Below are positions 15,324-22,920 of a stretch of DNA of 64,000 nt, one piece after another. The notes below the pieces were generated by a model that was not told where the DNA came from, ran no database searches, and saw only the letters and a list, made by a program, of their open reading frames with translations. A program made the position numbers and the translations under genes. Positions within the stretch are counted from its first letter, which is position 1, and every line of letters begins with the position of its first letter. The stretch comes from Nitrospira defluvii (GTDB lineage: Bacteria; Nitrospirota; Nitrospiria; Nitrospirales; Nitrospiraceae). The stretch is taken from positions 124,001 through 188,000 of the forward strand of contig FP929003.1 in the NCBI GenBank assembly GCA_000196815.1, given 5' to 3'.

Positions 15324-16601
15324 CTAAGCGGGAGACGAATCGTAGGCATGAAAGATGGGGAAACGATTACACAACGTTTTTGCTTGCGCCCGCACCTCGG
15401 CCTGCACTTGTTGATCCTGGGGATGCTGTAACACACGATCGATGAGGGCCACGATCTCACGCATGTCCGCTTCGCGCATGCCGCGCGTCGAGACGATGGG
15501 GCTGCCGATCCGGATGCCGCTGGCCGTGGCCGGTGGTTTTTCGTCGTAGGGGACGGCGTTCTTGTTGACGATGATGCCGGCGGCGTCGAGGGCAGCGTCG
15601 GCCTCTTTGCCCGTAATGCCTTTGTTGGTGAGGTTAACCAGCATCAGGTGGGTATCGGTTCCCCCCGACACAATTTTATAGCCACGGTCGACGAGGCCCT
15701 GCGCCAAGGTGCGCGCGTTGGCGAGCACCTGTTGCTGGTACCGTTTGAACGCCGGCGATAGCGCTTCTTGGAATGCGACGGCTTTGGCGGCAATCACATG
15801 CATGAGGGGGCCGCCCTGCAGGCCCGGAAAAATAATCTTATCGACGGCCTTGGCATATTCGGCCTTGCACATCGTCACGCCACCGCGTGGGCCGCGCAGC
15901 GTCTTATGCGTCGTGGTCGTGACAAAATCCGCGTAGGGGACAGGATTGGGATGCAAACCGGCCGCGATCAACCCGGCAATGTGCGCGATATCCACCAGCA
16001 GGTAGGCGCCCACCGACTTGGCGATTGCCTGAAACTTGGGAAAGTCGAGCGTGCGGGCGTAGGCGCTGGCGCCCACCACCAACATGCGGGGACGGCATTC
16101 CTCGGCAATCTTCTGAACCGCCGCGTAATCGATGGTTTCGGTCTGGCGATCGACGCCATACGAAAACGCACGGAAGATAATGCCGGAGAAATTCACCTTG
16201 CTGCCGTGGGTGAGGTGTCCGCCCTGGGCGAGGTCCAATCCGAGAATCGTGTCGCCCGGTTTGAGCACGGACAGGTACGCGGCCATATTGGCTTGCGATC
16301 CCGAATGCGGCTGCACGTTCACATGCTCGGCGCCGAAGATCTTTTTGGCGCGTTCGATGGCGAGGCTTTCAACCGTATCGACATGCTGGCAACCGCCGTA
16401 ATAGCGTTTGCCGGGATACCCTTCGGCATACTTGTTCGTCATGACGCTGCCCTGGGCGGCCAGGACGGCGGGGCTGGCGAAATTTTCCGAGGCGATCAAC
16501 AGCAACTTGTCCCGTTGCCGCTGCTCCTCGGCGACGATGGCCTCGTAGGTTTCAGGGTCGGTTGATTTTAACGCGTCCAACGAACCGATCAGCTCCTGCA
16601 T
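15324..16601 (-). CDS. glyA: Serine hydroxymethyltransferase
   Basis: GlyA, 425 residues, a PLP enzyme that converts serine and tetrahydrofolate to glycine and 5,10-methylene-tetrahydrofolate. It has LIASENFAS near the N-terminus, [16 protein letters not shown], the PLP lysine motif [15 protein letters not shown], and the [13 protein letters not shown] substrate segment. Length is normal. It is 54 bp downstream of rplI and 15 bp upstream of nrdR, the middle gene of a small housekeeping operon. Confidence 0.97.
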   Translation of the reverse strand: MQELIGSLDALKSTDPETYEAIVAEEQRQRDKLLLIASENFASPAVLAAQGSVMTNKYAEGYPGKRYYGGCQHVDTVESLAIERAKKIFGAEHVNVQPHSGSQANMAAYLSVLKPGDTILGLDLAQGGHLTHGSKVNFSGIIFRAFSYGVDRQTETIDYAAVQKIAEECRPRMLVVGASAYARTLDFPKFQAIAKSVGAYLLVDIAHIAGLIAAGLHPNPVPYADFVTTTTHKTLRGPRGGVTMCKAEYAKAVDKIIFPGLQGGPLMHVIAAKAVAFQEALSPAFKRYQQQVLANARTLAQGLVDRGYKIVSGGTDTHLMLVNLTNKGITGKEADAALDAAGIIVNKNAVPYDEKPPATASGIRIGSPIVSTRGMREADMREIVALIDRVLQHPQDQQVQAEVRAQAKTLCNRFPIFHAYDSSPA

Positions 16602-16655
16602 GCTTCCTCCGAGCGTGGCTTGCTATCCGGTGGCCACGCATGATCCCGCAACGGG

Positions 16656-17141
16656 TTATGCGGTTGGTGCGGCTTCTTCCGGCTCTGCCTGTTCTTCCTG
16701 CTTCTTCACCACATGGACCGCGATGGTCGCGGTGACTTCGCGCGGCAGCTTGATGGCAATGGCGAAGGTGCCGAGTTCCTTGATGGGCTGGGCCAGCTGG
16801 ATCTTGCGGCGATCCACGGTGAATCCCTGCTCCGCCAACCCGTCCGCAATATCCTTGGCCGTCACGGACCCGAACATCTTGTCGTCTTTTCCGACCTGGG
16901 CGGCAATGGTCAGCGAGACGGCGGAGATCTTCTTGCCGTGCGCCTCGATGTCCTGCTTTTCCTTCTTGGCCTTCTCGGCCGCAGCCCGCTTGGCATGTTC
17001 GAATTCTTTAATGTTCCGGCTATTGGCTTCAACGGCCTTCTTGCGGGGCAAGAGATAGTTCCGGGCAAACCCATTGGAGACGTCCAAAAGGTCGCCGAGG
17101 TCGCCCACGCCTTCGAGTGTTTCTTGGAGAATCACCTTCAT
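16656..17141 (-). CDS. rplI: 50S ribosomal protein bL9
   Basis: bL9, 161 residues, a two-domain protein of the large ribosomal subunit. The N-terminal domain reads MKVILQETLEGVGDLGD and has the conserved GFARNYLLPRKKA. A long connecting helix (about 42-75) leads to a C-terminal domain with MFGSVTAKDIADGL. The last 10 residues are an acidic, Glu/Ala-rich tail beyond the usual end. The usual partners rpsF and rpsR are not upstream; a divergent promoter region lies there instead. First gene of the rplI-glyA-nrdR set. Confidence 0.97.
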   Translation of the reverse strand: MKVILQETLEGVGDLGDLLDVSNGFARNYLLPRKKAVEANSRNIKEFEHAKRAAAEKAKKEKQDIEAHGKKISAVSLTIAAQVGKDDKMFGSVTAKDIADGLAEQGFTVDRRKIQLAQPIKELGTFAIAIKLPREVTATIAVHVVKKQEEQAEPEEAAPTA

Positions 17142-17171
17142 ACTGCAACTCCTTCTGTTGGAAAGGGAAAA

Positions 17172-17200
17172 AGCATACTGGCGGGCTGTGCAAAAGTCAA
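17172..17200 (-). promoter_or_regulatory. Sigma70 promoter of the rplI-glyA-nrdR transcript
   Basis: Read on the minus strand: TTGACT (17200-17195), a 17-base spacer, then TATGCT (17177-17172). It lies about 30 bp before the rplI start, with AAGGAG in between. Confidence 0.75.
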
Positions 17201-17439
17201 TTGATCTGGAGCCATCGGGCGGTTTTCTTCATTCGGCTCGAAATGGCGTTGCAGGCGCCCAGTGCGGCTCTTTCCGTTCGTTTTCGCGTTTCGACGGTGG
17301 ATGAAATGGTGCGTGCGTCGCTGGTGGACAGGATCTTTGGGAACTCTTTAAGATACGCTCCCGATTCGATGAACGATGCGCTGGTGTGCGATCGGCACCG
17401 CAGGCTGCGCCACGACAACACGCGGGGGAAGAACGGAAC

Positions 17440-18915
17440 ATGACCGCAATACCAGACACCTTGCCCGATCTCCTCGATCAACTGGCCGCAACGCTGGAAG
17501 GTGATGCCGCGCGCAGCACGGAGCAGGGGCTCGACCAATCGATTCCGCTCACGCGAGGCCGGCTGCTTCAGACCATCGGGAATTTGCACCTGTATGAGTT
17601 CTATCTCTCCGTCGACGTGGTGGTCGGAGCCGATCTGTCTGTGACGCTGCTCCTGGGCGAAGAGGCTGAACCCACGGAGGGCATTGTGCTGTTTCAGGAC
17701 GGGGAGCGCCTCGTGCTGCAATTGTTCGATGCTGTCGGCGATGTGGTGCCCAGCGCCACGCTGGTGCCGGATGCCAGTGGAATGGCCCTGACCACCAGCC
17801 GCCGTTTGGCCGAGATGAGCAAGGCGGGCGCCTCCTATACATTGGGCCCGGCGGAGCGGCTTCTGCCTGTTCTCGAAGCGGGGCAATCCGGAGATCGCGC
17901 CGCGCTGGAGGCCCTGGTGCCCACCTCCGTGCTGACGCCCTTGTGGCAAGACGACTTGACGGCGCGCCGGCAAAAGCTGGCCACGCTCGTCATTGAGCTG
18001 CTTCGAGGCAACAAACGCATTCTTCTCGTGGCCCCGGACCACCAGAGCGCCGATGCGATCACCCTTCTCACGGCCCGGGCGATGAAAGCCGCCGGGCTGA
18101 CGTTCAAAAGTTGGCTGAGTCGGTACGAAGTGGCGACCAGCAAGGAGAGCGGAGGCATTCCTCTTCCGGATTTGGGATTCGAGGCGCAGATGCATCAGTT
18201 CTATGCCAAGTCTCGATCCGACAAGGCGGTCTTGCGCAAAAAATACGATCGGTTCCGTGAGCTCACGCCGATTCTGGCCTACAAGGCTCAAAAGCAGAAG
18301 GATCTGGACGAGGTGCGGTTGTTGGAATGGCGACTCGTGACCCAGTTGACCGATTTCCAGGCGAAGATCAAGGAAATCGACCAGACCCTGACCGACTATG
18401 AACAGCTCCCCATATGGAAGCGGTTGTCCATGCAGGCGGTAGGAAAAAACGTCGAATCGCTACGTGAGTACAAAGCGATCTATGAGCGGCACTGCGCCGG
18501 GCTTCGCCAGGAGGTCGACATCGCCAAGGAACGAATCGCTGAATTGATCCCCGAGGCGACCGTCCCGAAGGAACTCAAGCCGGAATTTGCCGAACTCAAA
18601 GAAGACGTGATCCGGTTGGGGGGCACGAAGAAGATTCGCGAGCTGTTGGCGGCGCAGGAGGATACGAACCGGCAGGCCTTCGTGCAGAACCGGCGGGTCA
18701 TTGTCACGACGGCGGCGCGGGTGGCGGCCGATCCGTTGTTTCGCAAGGTGCGGTTCGACGTATTGATTGCGGATGAGGCGCCACGCATTCGCGCGGCCTT
18801 CCTGCTGGCGGCCGCGGGGTTGGTCCGCGAGCGTATTGTGCTCAGCGGCGACCTGCGCGAGGTGACGGCCGGTGGCGCCTGGAACCTCACCGACGGGGTC
18901 CTGACTGTCGGGTGA
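17440..18915 (+). CDS. Degenerate SF1 (UPF1-like) helicase-related protein
   Basis: A 491-residue protein of unknown function. The middle resembles an SF1/UPF1 helicase domain. There is a motif Ia-like strand ILLVAPDHQSAD and a motif II-like VLIADEAP. A motif III-like VLSGDLREV lies near the C-terminus. Where the Walker A GxxGxGKT should stand it reads D-D-L-T-A-R-R-Q-K-L-A, with no glycine loop. A coiled-coil stretch (about 230-400) separates motifs Ia and II. The RecA-like domain 2 is absent because the protein ends just after motif III. ATPase activity is therefore unlikely. It could be a scaffold or decayed helicase. The start follows GGGGGAAGAACGGAAC. Confidence 0.6.
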   Translation: MTAIPDTLPDLLDQLAATLEGDAARSTEQGLDQSIPLTRGRLLQTIGNLHLYEFYLSVDVVVGADLSVTLLLGEEAEPTEGIVLFQDGERLVLQLFDAVGDVVPSATLVPDASGMALTTSRRLAEMSKAGASYTLGPAERLLPVLEAGQSGDRAALEALVPTSVLTPLWQDDLTARRQKLATLVIELLRGNKRILLVAPDHQSADAITLLTARAMKAAGLTFKSWLSRYEVATSKESGGIPLPDLGFEAQMHQFYAKSRSDKAVLRKKYDRFRELTPILAYKAQKQKDLDEVRLLEWRLVTQLTDFQAKIKEIDQTLTDYEQLPIWKRLSMQAVGKNVESLREYKAIYERHCAGLRQEVDIAKERIAELIPEATVPKELKPEFAELKEDVIRLGGTKKIRELLAAQEDTNRQAFVQNRRVIVTTAARVAADPLFRKVRFDVLIADEAPRIRAAFLLAAAGLVRERIVLSGDLREVTAGGAWNLTDGVLTVG

Positions 18916-18958
18916 ACCGGATTCACCTCAGCCGACGGAGATTTTCGCGTCCCTCACC

Positions 18959-18987
18959 TTGACGGCTCGAAACCGATCAGCGATAAT
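18959..18987 (+). promoter_or_regulatory. Promoter of tRNA-Leu
   Basis: TTGACG (18959-18964), a 17-base spacer, then GATAAT (18982-18987), 17 bp upstream of the tRNA 5' end. Confidence 0.65.
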
Positions 18988-19004
18988 CCCGCTCTCTTCT
19001 TCAT

Positions 19005-19091
19005 GCCGAAGTGGCGGAACTGGCAGACGCACTGGTTTCAGGTACCAGCGCCCGTAAGGGTATCCGGGTTCAACTCCCGGCTTCGGCACCA
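19005..19091 (+). tRNA. tRNA-Leu (anticodon CAG), site of island insertion
   Basis: A complete class II tRNA with encoded CCA. The acceptor stem GCCGAAG pairs with CTTCGGC, the anticodon stem-loop CTGGT-TTCAGGT-ACCAG gives anticodon CAG, there is a long variable arm (CGCCCGTAAGGGTAT), and the T-loop is GGTTCAACTCC. The last 19 bases are repeated at 31110-31128, so this gene served as the attachment site of the element to its right and remained intact. Confidence 0.97.
19073..19091 (+). repeat. attL core (tRNA 3' end)
   Basis: The 19-bp sequence ACTCCCGGCTTCGGCACCA at the tRNA end is exactly repeated at 31110-31128. The two copies bound a segment of about 12 kb with an integrase at the left end. 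Confidence 0.9.
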
Positions 19092-19144
19092 TCAACTCAT
19101 AAAACCCGCTCTAGTCCTAGTGATTCGCGCTTCTCGCCCCTGAT

Positions 19145-19185
19145 CTCGTAGCACTTTGCTACACGATTGGAGGCAACGTGCTACG
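19145..19185 (+). repeat. Left 41-bp end repeat (candidate integrase arm sites)
   Basis: A 41-bp stretch matching 31009-31049 at 33 positions. It contains the dyad GTAGCA-ctt-TGCTAC plus a further TGCTAC. It overlaps the ribosome site and GTG start of the integrase gene, so integrase binding could also repress its own translation or transcription. Confidence 0.65.
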
Positions 19186-20821
19186 TCTTTTTCTTCGCGG
19201 TCGATCATATTCCGCTCGTTTCCTTGTGCCTGTCACCCTGCGTGCTATGATCAAACGGAGAGAGATTTGGACGGCACTAGGCACCCGTTCACACTCAGCC
19301 GCCAAGCTGCGGGCGGGTAGAGTTGCGGGCAATGTGTCGCGTCTGTTCAGTCTGCTGTTAGGTCGAGGGGGGCACAGGATGGACAAGGCTGAGATTGATT
19401 TGTTGATACGTCGATGGACTGCGGCGGCATTGGAAGAGGGTGAAGTCGAACGCGCTACAAGCGGGCCACTCTCTGAGGCTAAGTTGGACGACATCAGTAC
19501 GGGACTGGGTATCGCATTGGAGGCGGCACACGAGGAACTTGTGGGCTGTGATTACTCCAGGGTGACGGGCGAAGTGGACGAACTACTGGCAACTCACAAG
19601 CTGCCACCCCTGGACCACCAGTCCGAAGCGTTCAAGCGGCTGGCTCGTGAACTACTGAGGGCGAAACGTGACGTACTGCGGACGGAGTTGGATCGGTGGC
19701 AAGGTGACTACACCACAGGCAACGGTTCGCTGCTCCAGAATCATCAGGGAAGCACTGCTGAAGGGCCTCAATTCGATGCGCTCCCGCTGTCTGAGGCAAT
19801 CCCACTCTACCTGAAACACTTTGAGGATCGCGCCCCTGGCACCATCGAGGCGAAGCAGAACGCTCTCAGGCGCTTCCTGGGTGTGGTGAACAACAAGCCG
19901 GTACACACCATCGCCAAGGCCGACTGCATCCTCTACCGTGACACCTTGCGGAAGCTGCCGGCGAACCTCAGCAAGAGGTTCCCAGGGCGAACGATCAATG
20001 AAGCGCTCGCACTCGTGGCACACAAACCTGGCAAGAGTGGCGCGCTTCTCTCAAAGAACACGATCAATCAAGACCTCATGCACATCGGGCACTTCTTCGG
20101 CTGGCTCATCGCTGAAGGAAAGCGGGGTAAGGACAACCCCGTTGACGGACTGGCGTTTGATGGTGTCGAGGCGAAGTCACACGAGACGTTCAGCGACAAG
20201 GATATATCAACGATCTTCACCAGTACGAAGTACAAGGCTCAACTGTGGGACAAGGAATACGCGAGGTACTTCCTTCCCTTGATCCTGTTGTATTCCGGTG
20301 CAAGGCGTGAAGAGGTTGCGAACCTCGCGCTGCCTGATATCCAGAAGGAAGGCAGTGTGTACTTCATGGACCTCGCACCTGATCCGACACGCGGGCGTAG
20401 GCTCAAGAACAAAGCGAGCCGTAGGCGTGTGCCGATTCACTCCCACCTGATCGAGTTGGGGTTTATCGACTACGTAGAGTGGATGAGGGCCAAAGGTGAG
20501 ACGCTACTGTTTCCGAAGGACAAACGTAAGAAGGGTCGAGCTACGATGGGCGATGCAGTGTCGAAGTGGTTTGCTCGGACGGTGAAGGGGTTGAAGATTC
20601 CCGGGAAGAAAACACTGCACGGCTTCAGGCCGACTGTTGCCACTCGACTGTACGAAGTGGGTGTTGATGGGGAGACACGGCGAGAGTTGCTAGGACACTC
20701 GGGGAAAGATGTTCACGAGCAAGTGTACTTGCGACCACCACTCGCCATGTTGAGCGGGCACCTTGAGAAGATGGACTTTCGCCCGCTCCTCAAGGGGTTG
20801 CCCGTGTACCACGCTTCCTAA
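19178..20821 (+). CDS. Tyrosine recombinase/integrase of the island
   Basis: A 547-residue phage-type integrase that should carry out integration and excision at tRNA-Leu. The N-terminal part (LRLFLRGRSYSARFLVPVTLR...IWTALGTR) is the small DNA-binding module seen in large proteobacterial integrases. A core-binding domain follows (about 205-330). Catalytic motifs are Arg376/377 (GARREEVANL), H-x-x-R near 481-484 (LHGFRPTVAT), LLGHSG near 504-509 and the nucleophile Tyr near 517 (QVYLRPP). GTG 19178 is supported by GGAGG 4 bases upstream. The gene sits 87 bp inside attL, the standard place for an island integrase. Confidence 0.93.
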   Translation: MLRLFLRGRSYSARFLVPVTLRAMIKRREIWTALGTRSHSAAKLRAGRVAGNVSRLFSLLLGRGGHRMDKAEIDLLIRRWTAAALEEGEVERATSGPLSEAKLDDISTGLGIALEAAHEELVGCDYSRVTGEVDELLATHKLPPLDHQSEAFKRLARELLRAKRDVLRTELDRWQGDYTTGNGSLLQNHQGSTAEGPQFDALPLSEAIPLYLKHFEDRAPGTIEAKQNALRRFLGVVNNKPVHTIAKADCILYRDTLRKLPANLSKRFPGRTINEALALVAHKPGKSGALLSKNTINQDLMHIGHFFGWLIAEGKRGKDNPVDGLAFDGVEAKSHETFSDKDISTIFTSTKYKAQLWDKEYARYFLPLILLYSGARREEVANLALPDIQKEGSVYFMDLAPDPTRGRRLKNKASRRRVPIHSHLIELGFIDYVEWMRAKGETLLFPKDKRKKGRATMGDAVSKWFARTVKGLKIPGKKTLHGFRPTVATRLYEVGVDGETRRELLGHSGKDVHEQVYLRPPLAMLSGHLEKMDFRPLLKGLPVYHAS

Positions 20822-21134
20822 GCCGCCACAGACGCGAGTACTCACGCATCCTCGCCAACAACTCGGGCGTTCGTCGCTTCTTCCACGAGGCTCGCTCTCG
20901 CTTGAGTGACTTGGTGAGGTTCTTCAATCGACTCTTGCGGACTGCCGCGCTTCTCTGCTCGGGGTGCGCGCGTTGCCACTCAGCATTGATGGCCTTCACT
21001 TTCTGAGGATCGTCCCTGTACGCGGCCTTCGACGCAGCCCGCGACCGCTTGCGTACTGCCTCCGCGTCTTGTCGTTGGAACCCTAGCGGCTTACCCTTCA
21101 CTTTGTGATAGTAGACGGCGGGCCTAGCGGACAT
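20790..21134 (-). CDS. Basic hypothetical protein of the island
   Basis: A 114-residue, very basic protein (many Arg/Lys), predicted soluble and probably nucleic-acid binding. The repeated pattern 'YR.DPQKVKAINAEWQRAHPEQR..AV' resembles the helical N-terminal repeats of phage endonuclease VII-like proteins, such as the gene at 27313 on this island, but no zinc or HNH motif is present. GGAGG lies 6 bases before the ATG. The 3' end overlaps the convergent integrase gene by 32 bp. Function unknown. Confidence 0.6.
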   Translation of the reverse strand: MSARPAVYYHKVKGKPLGFQRQDAEAVRKRSRAASKAAYRDDPQKVKAINAEWQRAHPEQRSAAVRKSRLKNLTKSLKRERASWKKRRTPELLARMREYSRLWRLRKRGTRATP

Positions 21135-21408
21135 GGGATTCCTCCGTTCCTGGTTTCGTCACGTAGAACTTCATTGTGTACGGTGTTCGCCCAAAACGAT
21201 ACTCACGACCTCTAGTGAGGCGACGAGGTAGTGGTGAGGTGCGCGCGGGGTGTCCAGTGAGAGAGTGAGAAGCTGTAGGGAAGATCGAGAATGGAGGGCA
21301 TGGTCGAGAGGATAACGCGAAGTCTTTATCGTTCCCAACCAGGCAGATACGGGTAGCGGGGTGGTCATTGGTGAGGCTTGGGGTAGGTGGGTGCAGAGGG
21401 GGTGACAC
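21124..21408 (-). CDS. Possible small protein, low confidence
   Basis: A 94-residue frame whose end overlaps the start of the basic protein gene. The first 75 residues are low in structure (Pro/Ser/Thr/His rich) and may not be translated. The last 16 residues could be a short product from ATG 21171, MKFYVTKPGTEESHVR. I list it only because the overlap suggests coupling; it may be a chance frame. Confidence 0.25.
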   Translation of the reverse strand: MSPPLHPPTPSLTNDHPATRICLVGNDKDFALSSRPCPPFSIFPTASHSLTGHPARTSPLPRRLTRGREYRFGRTPYTMKFYVTKPGTEESHVR

Positions 21409-21428
21409 AACTTAGCGCTAGAAGGAAG

Positions 21429-21660
21429 GCCAGGCTTAGCCCACTGACTTACCTCACTGACTTACCTCTAGGTCTAAGCATAGCAGGTATGTGTGTAACC
21501 CAGGCTTAGCCAACTGAACAGTACTGAACCTCTAGGTCTAAGCATAGTAGGTATGTGTAACCCAGGCTTAGCCCACTGAACAGTACTGAACCTCTAGGTC
21601 TAAGCATAGTAGGTATGTGTAACCCAGGCTTAGCCCACTGACTTACCTCTAGGTCTAAGC
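21429..21660 (+). repeat. Tandem 62-bp iteron-like units
   Basis: Units begin at about 21429, 21499, 21561 and 21623, the last one cut short by the AT-rich block. Each starts CCCAGGCTTAGCC and carries CTCTAGGTCTAAGCATAG and GTATGTGTAAC. Units two and three are 62 bp and differ at one position. A diverged fifth unit lies at about 21876-21935. There is no coding frame through them. Confidence 0.85.
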
Positions 21661-21665
21661 ATGTC

Positions 21666-21762
21666 TATACTTATTTAAGTTATATATATACTTATTTAAG
21701 TTATATATATACTTATTTAAGTTATATATATATACTTATTTAAGTTATATATAAGCATATAT
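21666..21762. repeat. AT-rich 21-bp tandem repeat (possible DNA unwinding element)
   Basis: Four copies of TACTTATTTAAGTTATATATA or close variants, nearly pure A/T in an otherwise GC-rich region. It directly follows the 62-bp units, as unwinding elements follow iterons in plasmid origins. Confidence 0.7.
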
Positions 21763-22371
21763 GTGCCCCCTTGCTACTCCGCATAGGACGGGAGCATGGT
21801 GGTAAAAAGGAGACACCCACATATAACGCATTGATTCCTCAGCGAAATCTGACACAACTTAGCGCTAGAAGGAAGGCCAGGCTTAGCCCACTGAATAGTA
21901 CTGACTTACCTCTAGGTCTATAAGCGTAGCCATACTTTATAGGTATAGGTATAGGTATATGTGTAACCCCCGAGCTCAGAGGGTCTAGCCCGCCCAGCCG
22001 GTGCCACCACTGCGGGGGGAAGTGGGCTGACCGTCGTATAACCCGGAAGGGCTACAGTCTGTCTGGTTTGTGAACCTTATGGGGGGCTAATCGTCAGGAA
22101 GGGGCCTAGCTGCCTCCAGGATGAGTCGGAAGGCTCGACCCCTACCAACCCTCGTCCTGAAGGAGATCGTTGATCCTGGGGCATCCTCGCCATTTCTGGA
22201 GGGTGTTCTGGTTCATGTTGTGGCCGACCCGTCACGGAGGCCCTTGAGCGGCGGGCAACCCACTATGCCACGTCGTCATCGGCCCAATCGGGTTCCCCCC
22301 GCCCGAAGTAGGTGTTCAGGTCATCGTTGAACCCTCGGCCGTGTTGATGACCTCCCCCCCTAAGTCATTCA

Positions 22372-22449
22372 TGTTACTATGTGAGAATCTGGCTTGAGAT
22401 GTGGCCGGCTGTCCCTAAAAGAATTGGCGGCGACCACTTCTCATGCGGC
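22372..22449 (+). repeat. 78-bp perfect direct repeat, copy 1
   Basis: Identical to 22566-22643, start to start 194 bp. It begins TGTTACTATGTGAGAATCTG. Confidence 0.9.
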
Positions 22450-22565
22450 GAGCTTGAACCGTCGGCCATGTTGATGACCTCCCCCCCTAAGTCCTTCATT
22501 TTACTAGGTGCGCCTCGTAACCCATTGATATTCTCGATGAAATCACAAGGCTACACGCAAGTTGT

Positions 22566-22643
22566 TGTTACTATGTGAGAATCTGGCTTGAGATGTGGCC
22601 GGCTGTCCCTAAAAGAATTGGCGGCGACCACTTCTCATGCGGC
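22566..22643 (+). repeat. 78-bp perfect direct repeat, copy 2
   Basis: Identical to 22372-22449. A second repeat family (22327-22383 and 22454-22510, 57 bp with 5 differences) is interleaved with it, which points to a recent staggered duplication. Confidence 0.9.
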
Positions 22644-22920
22644 TCATCAAAAGAAACGGCGGGGTGCCCTTGATAGACACTCCGCCTTAGCCGACTCCAT
22701 TGTAGCCCGGTAGAGTGCTCAACCAGGGCCTTTCACTGCATGCAAATGAGTAGGTTCGGATTCTATCCCTCTATAGGCAAATGAGTAGGTTCTACGCAGC
22801 ACGCTCAATGCTCTGATCTGCTTGTTTCCATTGAGGAAGTTGAGCCCTGTCCAGTGAGATAGAGGGGGGGAAGTCTACCCAGTCTCCCAGGTAGACCTCT
22901 GGTCATTTCACTACTGAGGC

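Larger units (their letters stand above)
21403..21894. repeat. Perfect 45-bp direct repeat bracketing the origin-like block
   Basis: The same 45 bp (beginning TGACACAACTTAGCGCTAG) occurs at 21403-21447 and 21850-21894. Between the two copies lie the 62-bp units and the AT-rich repeats. Confidence 0.85.
21895..22920. other. Non-coding repeat-rich stretch of the island
   Basis: No convincing gene. It holds a diverged origin-type unit to about 21970, then two families of nested direct repeats (22327-22643), and GCAAATGAGTAGGTTC twice (22741 and 22777 areas). The start contains a segment (about 22163-22206) that recurs at 28499-28572. It may hold replication control or RNA elements. Confidence 0.6.

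Noticed and set aside
21429-21660. Regular 62-bp repeats considered as a CRISPR array
   Set aside because: Units are directly adjacent and nearly identical throughout, with no unique spacers, and no cas genes are nearby.
22100-22180. Hammerhead-like ribozyme near GGATGAGTC
   Set aside because: The invariant CTGANGA core is not present.
22690-22775. tRNA-like stretch (TAGCCCGGTAGAGTGCT ... GGTTCGGATTC)
   Set aside because: The D-loop- and T-loop-like pieces are present, but I could not pair an acceptor stem or a 5-bp anticodon and T stem, so it is at most a decayed tRNA.
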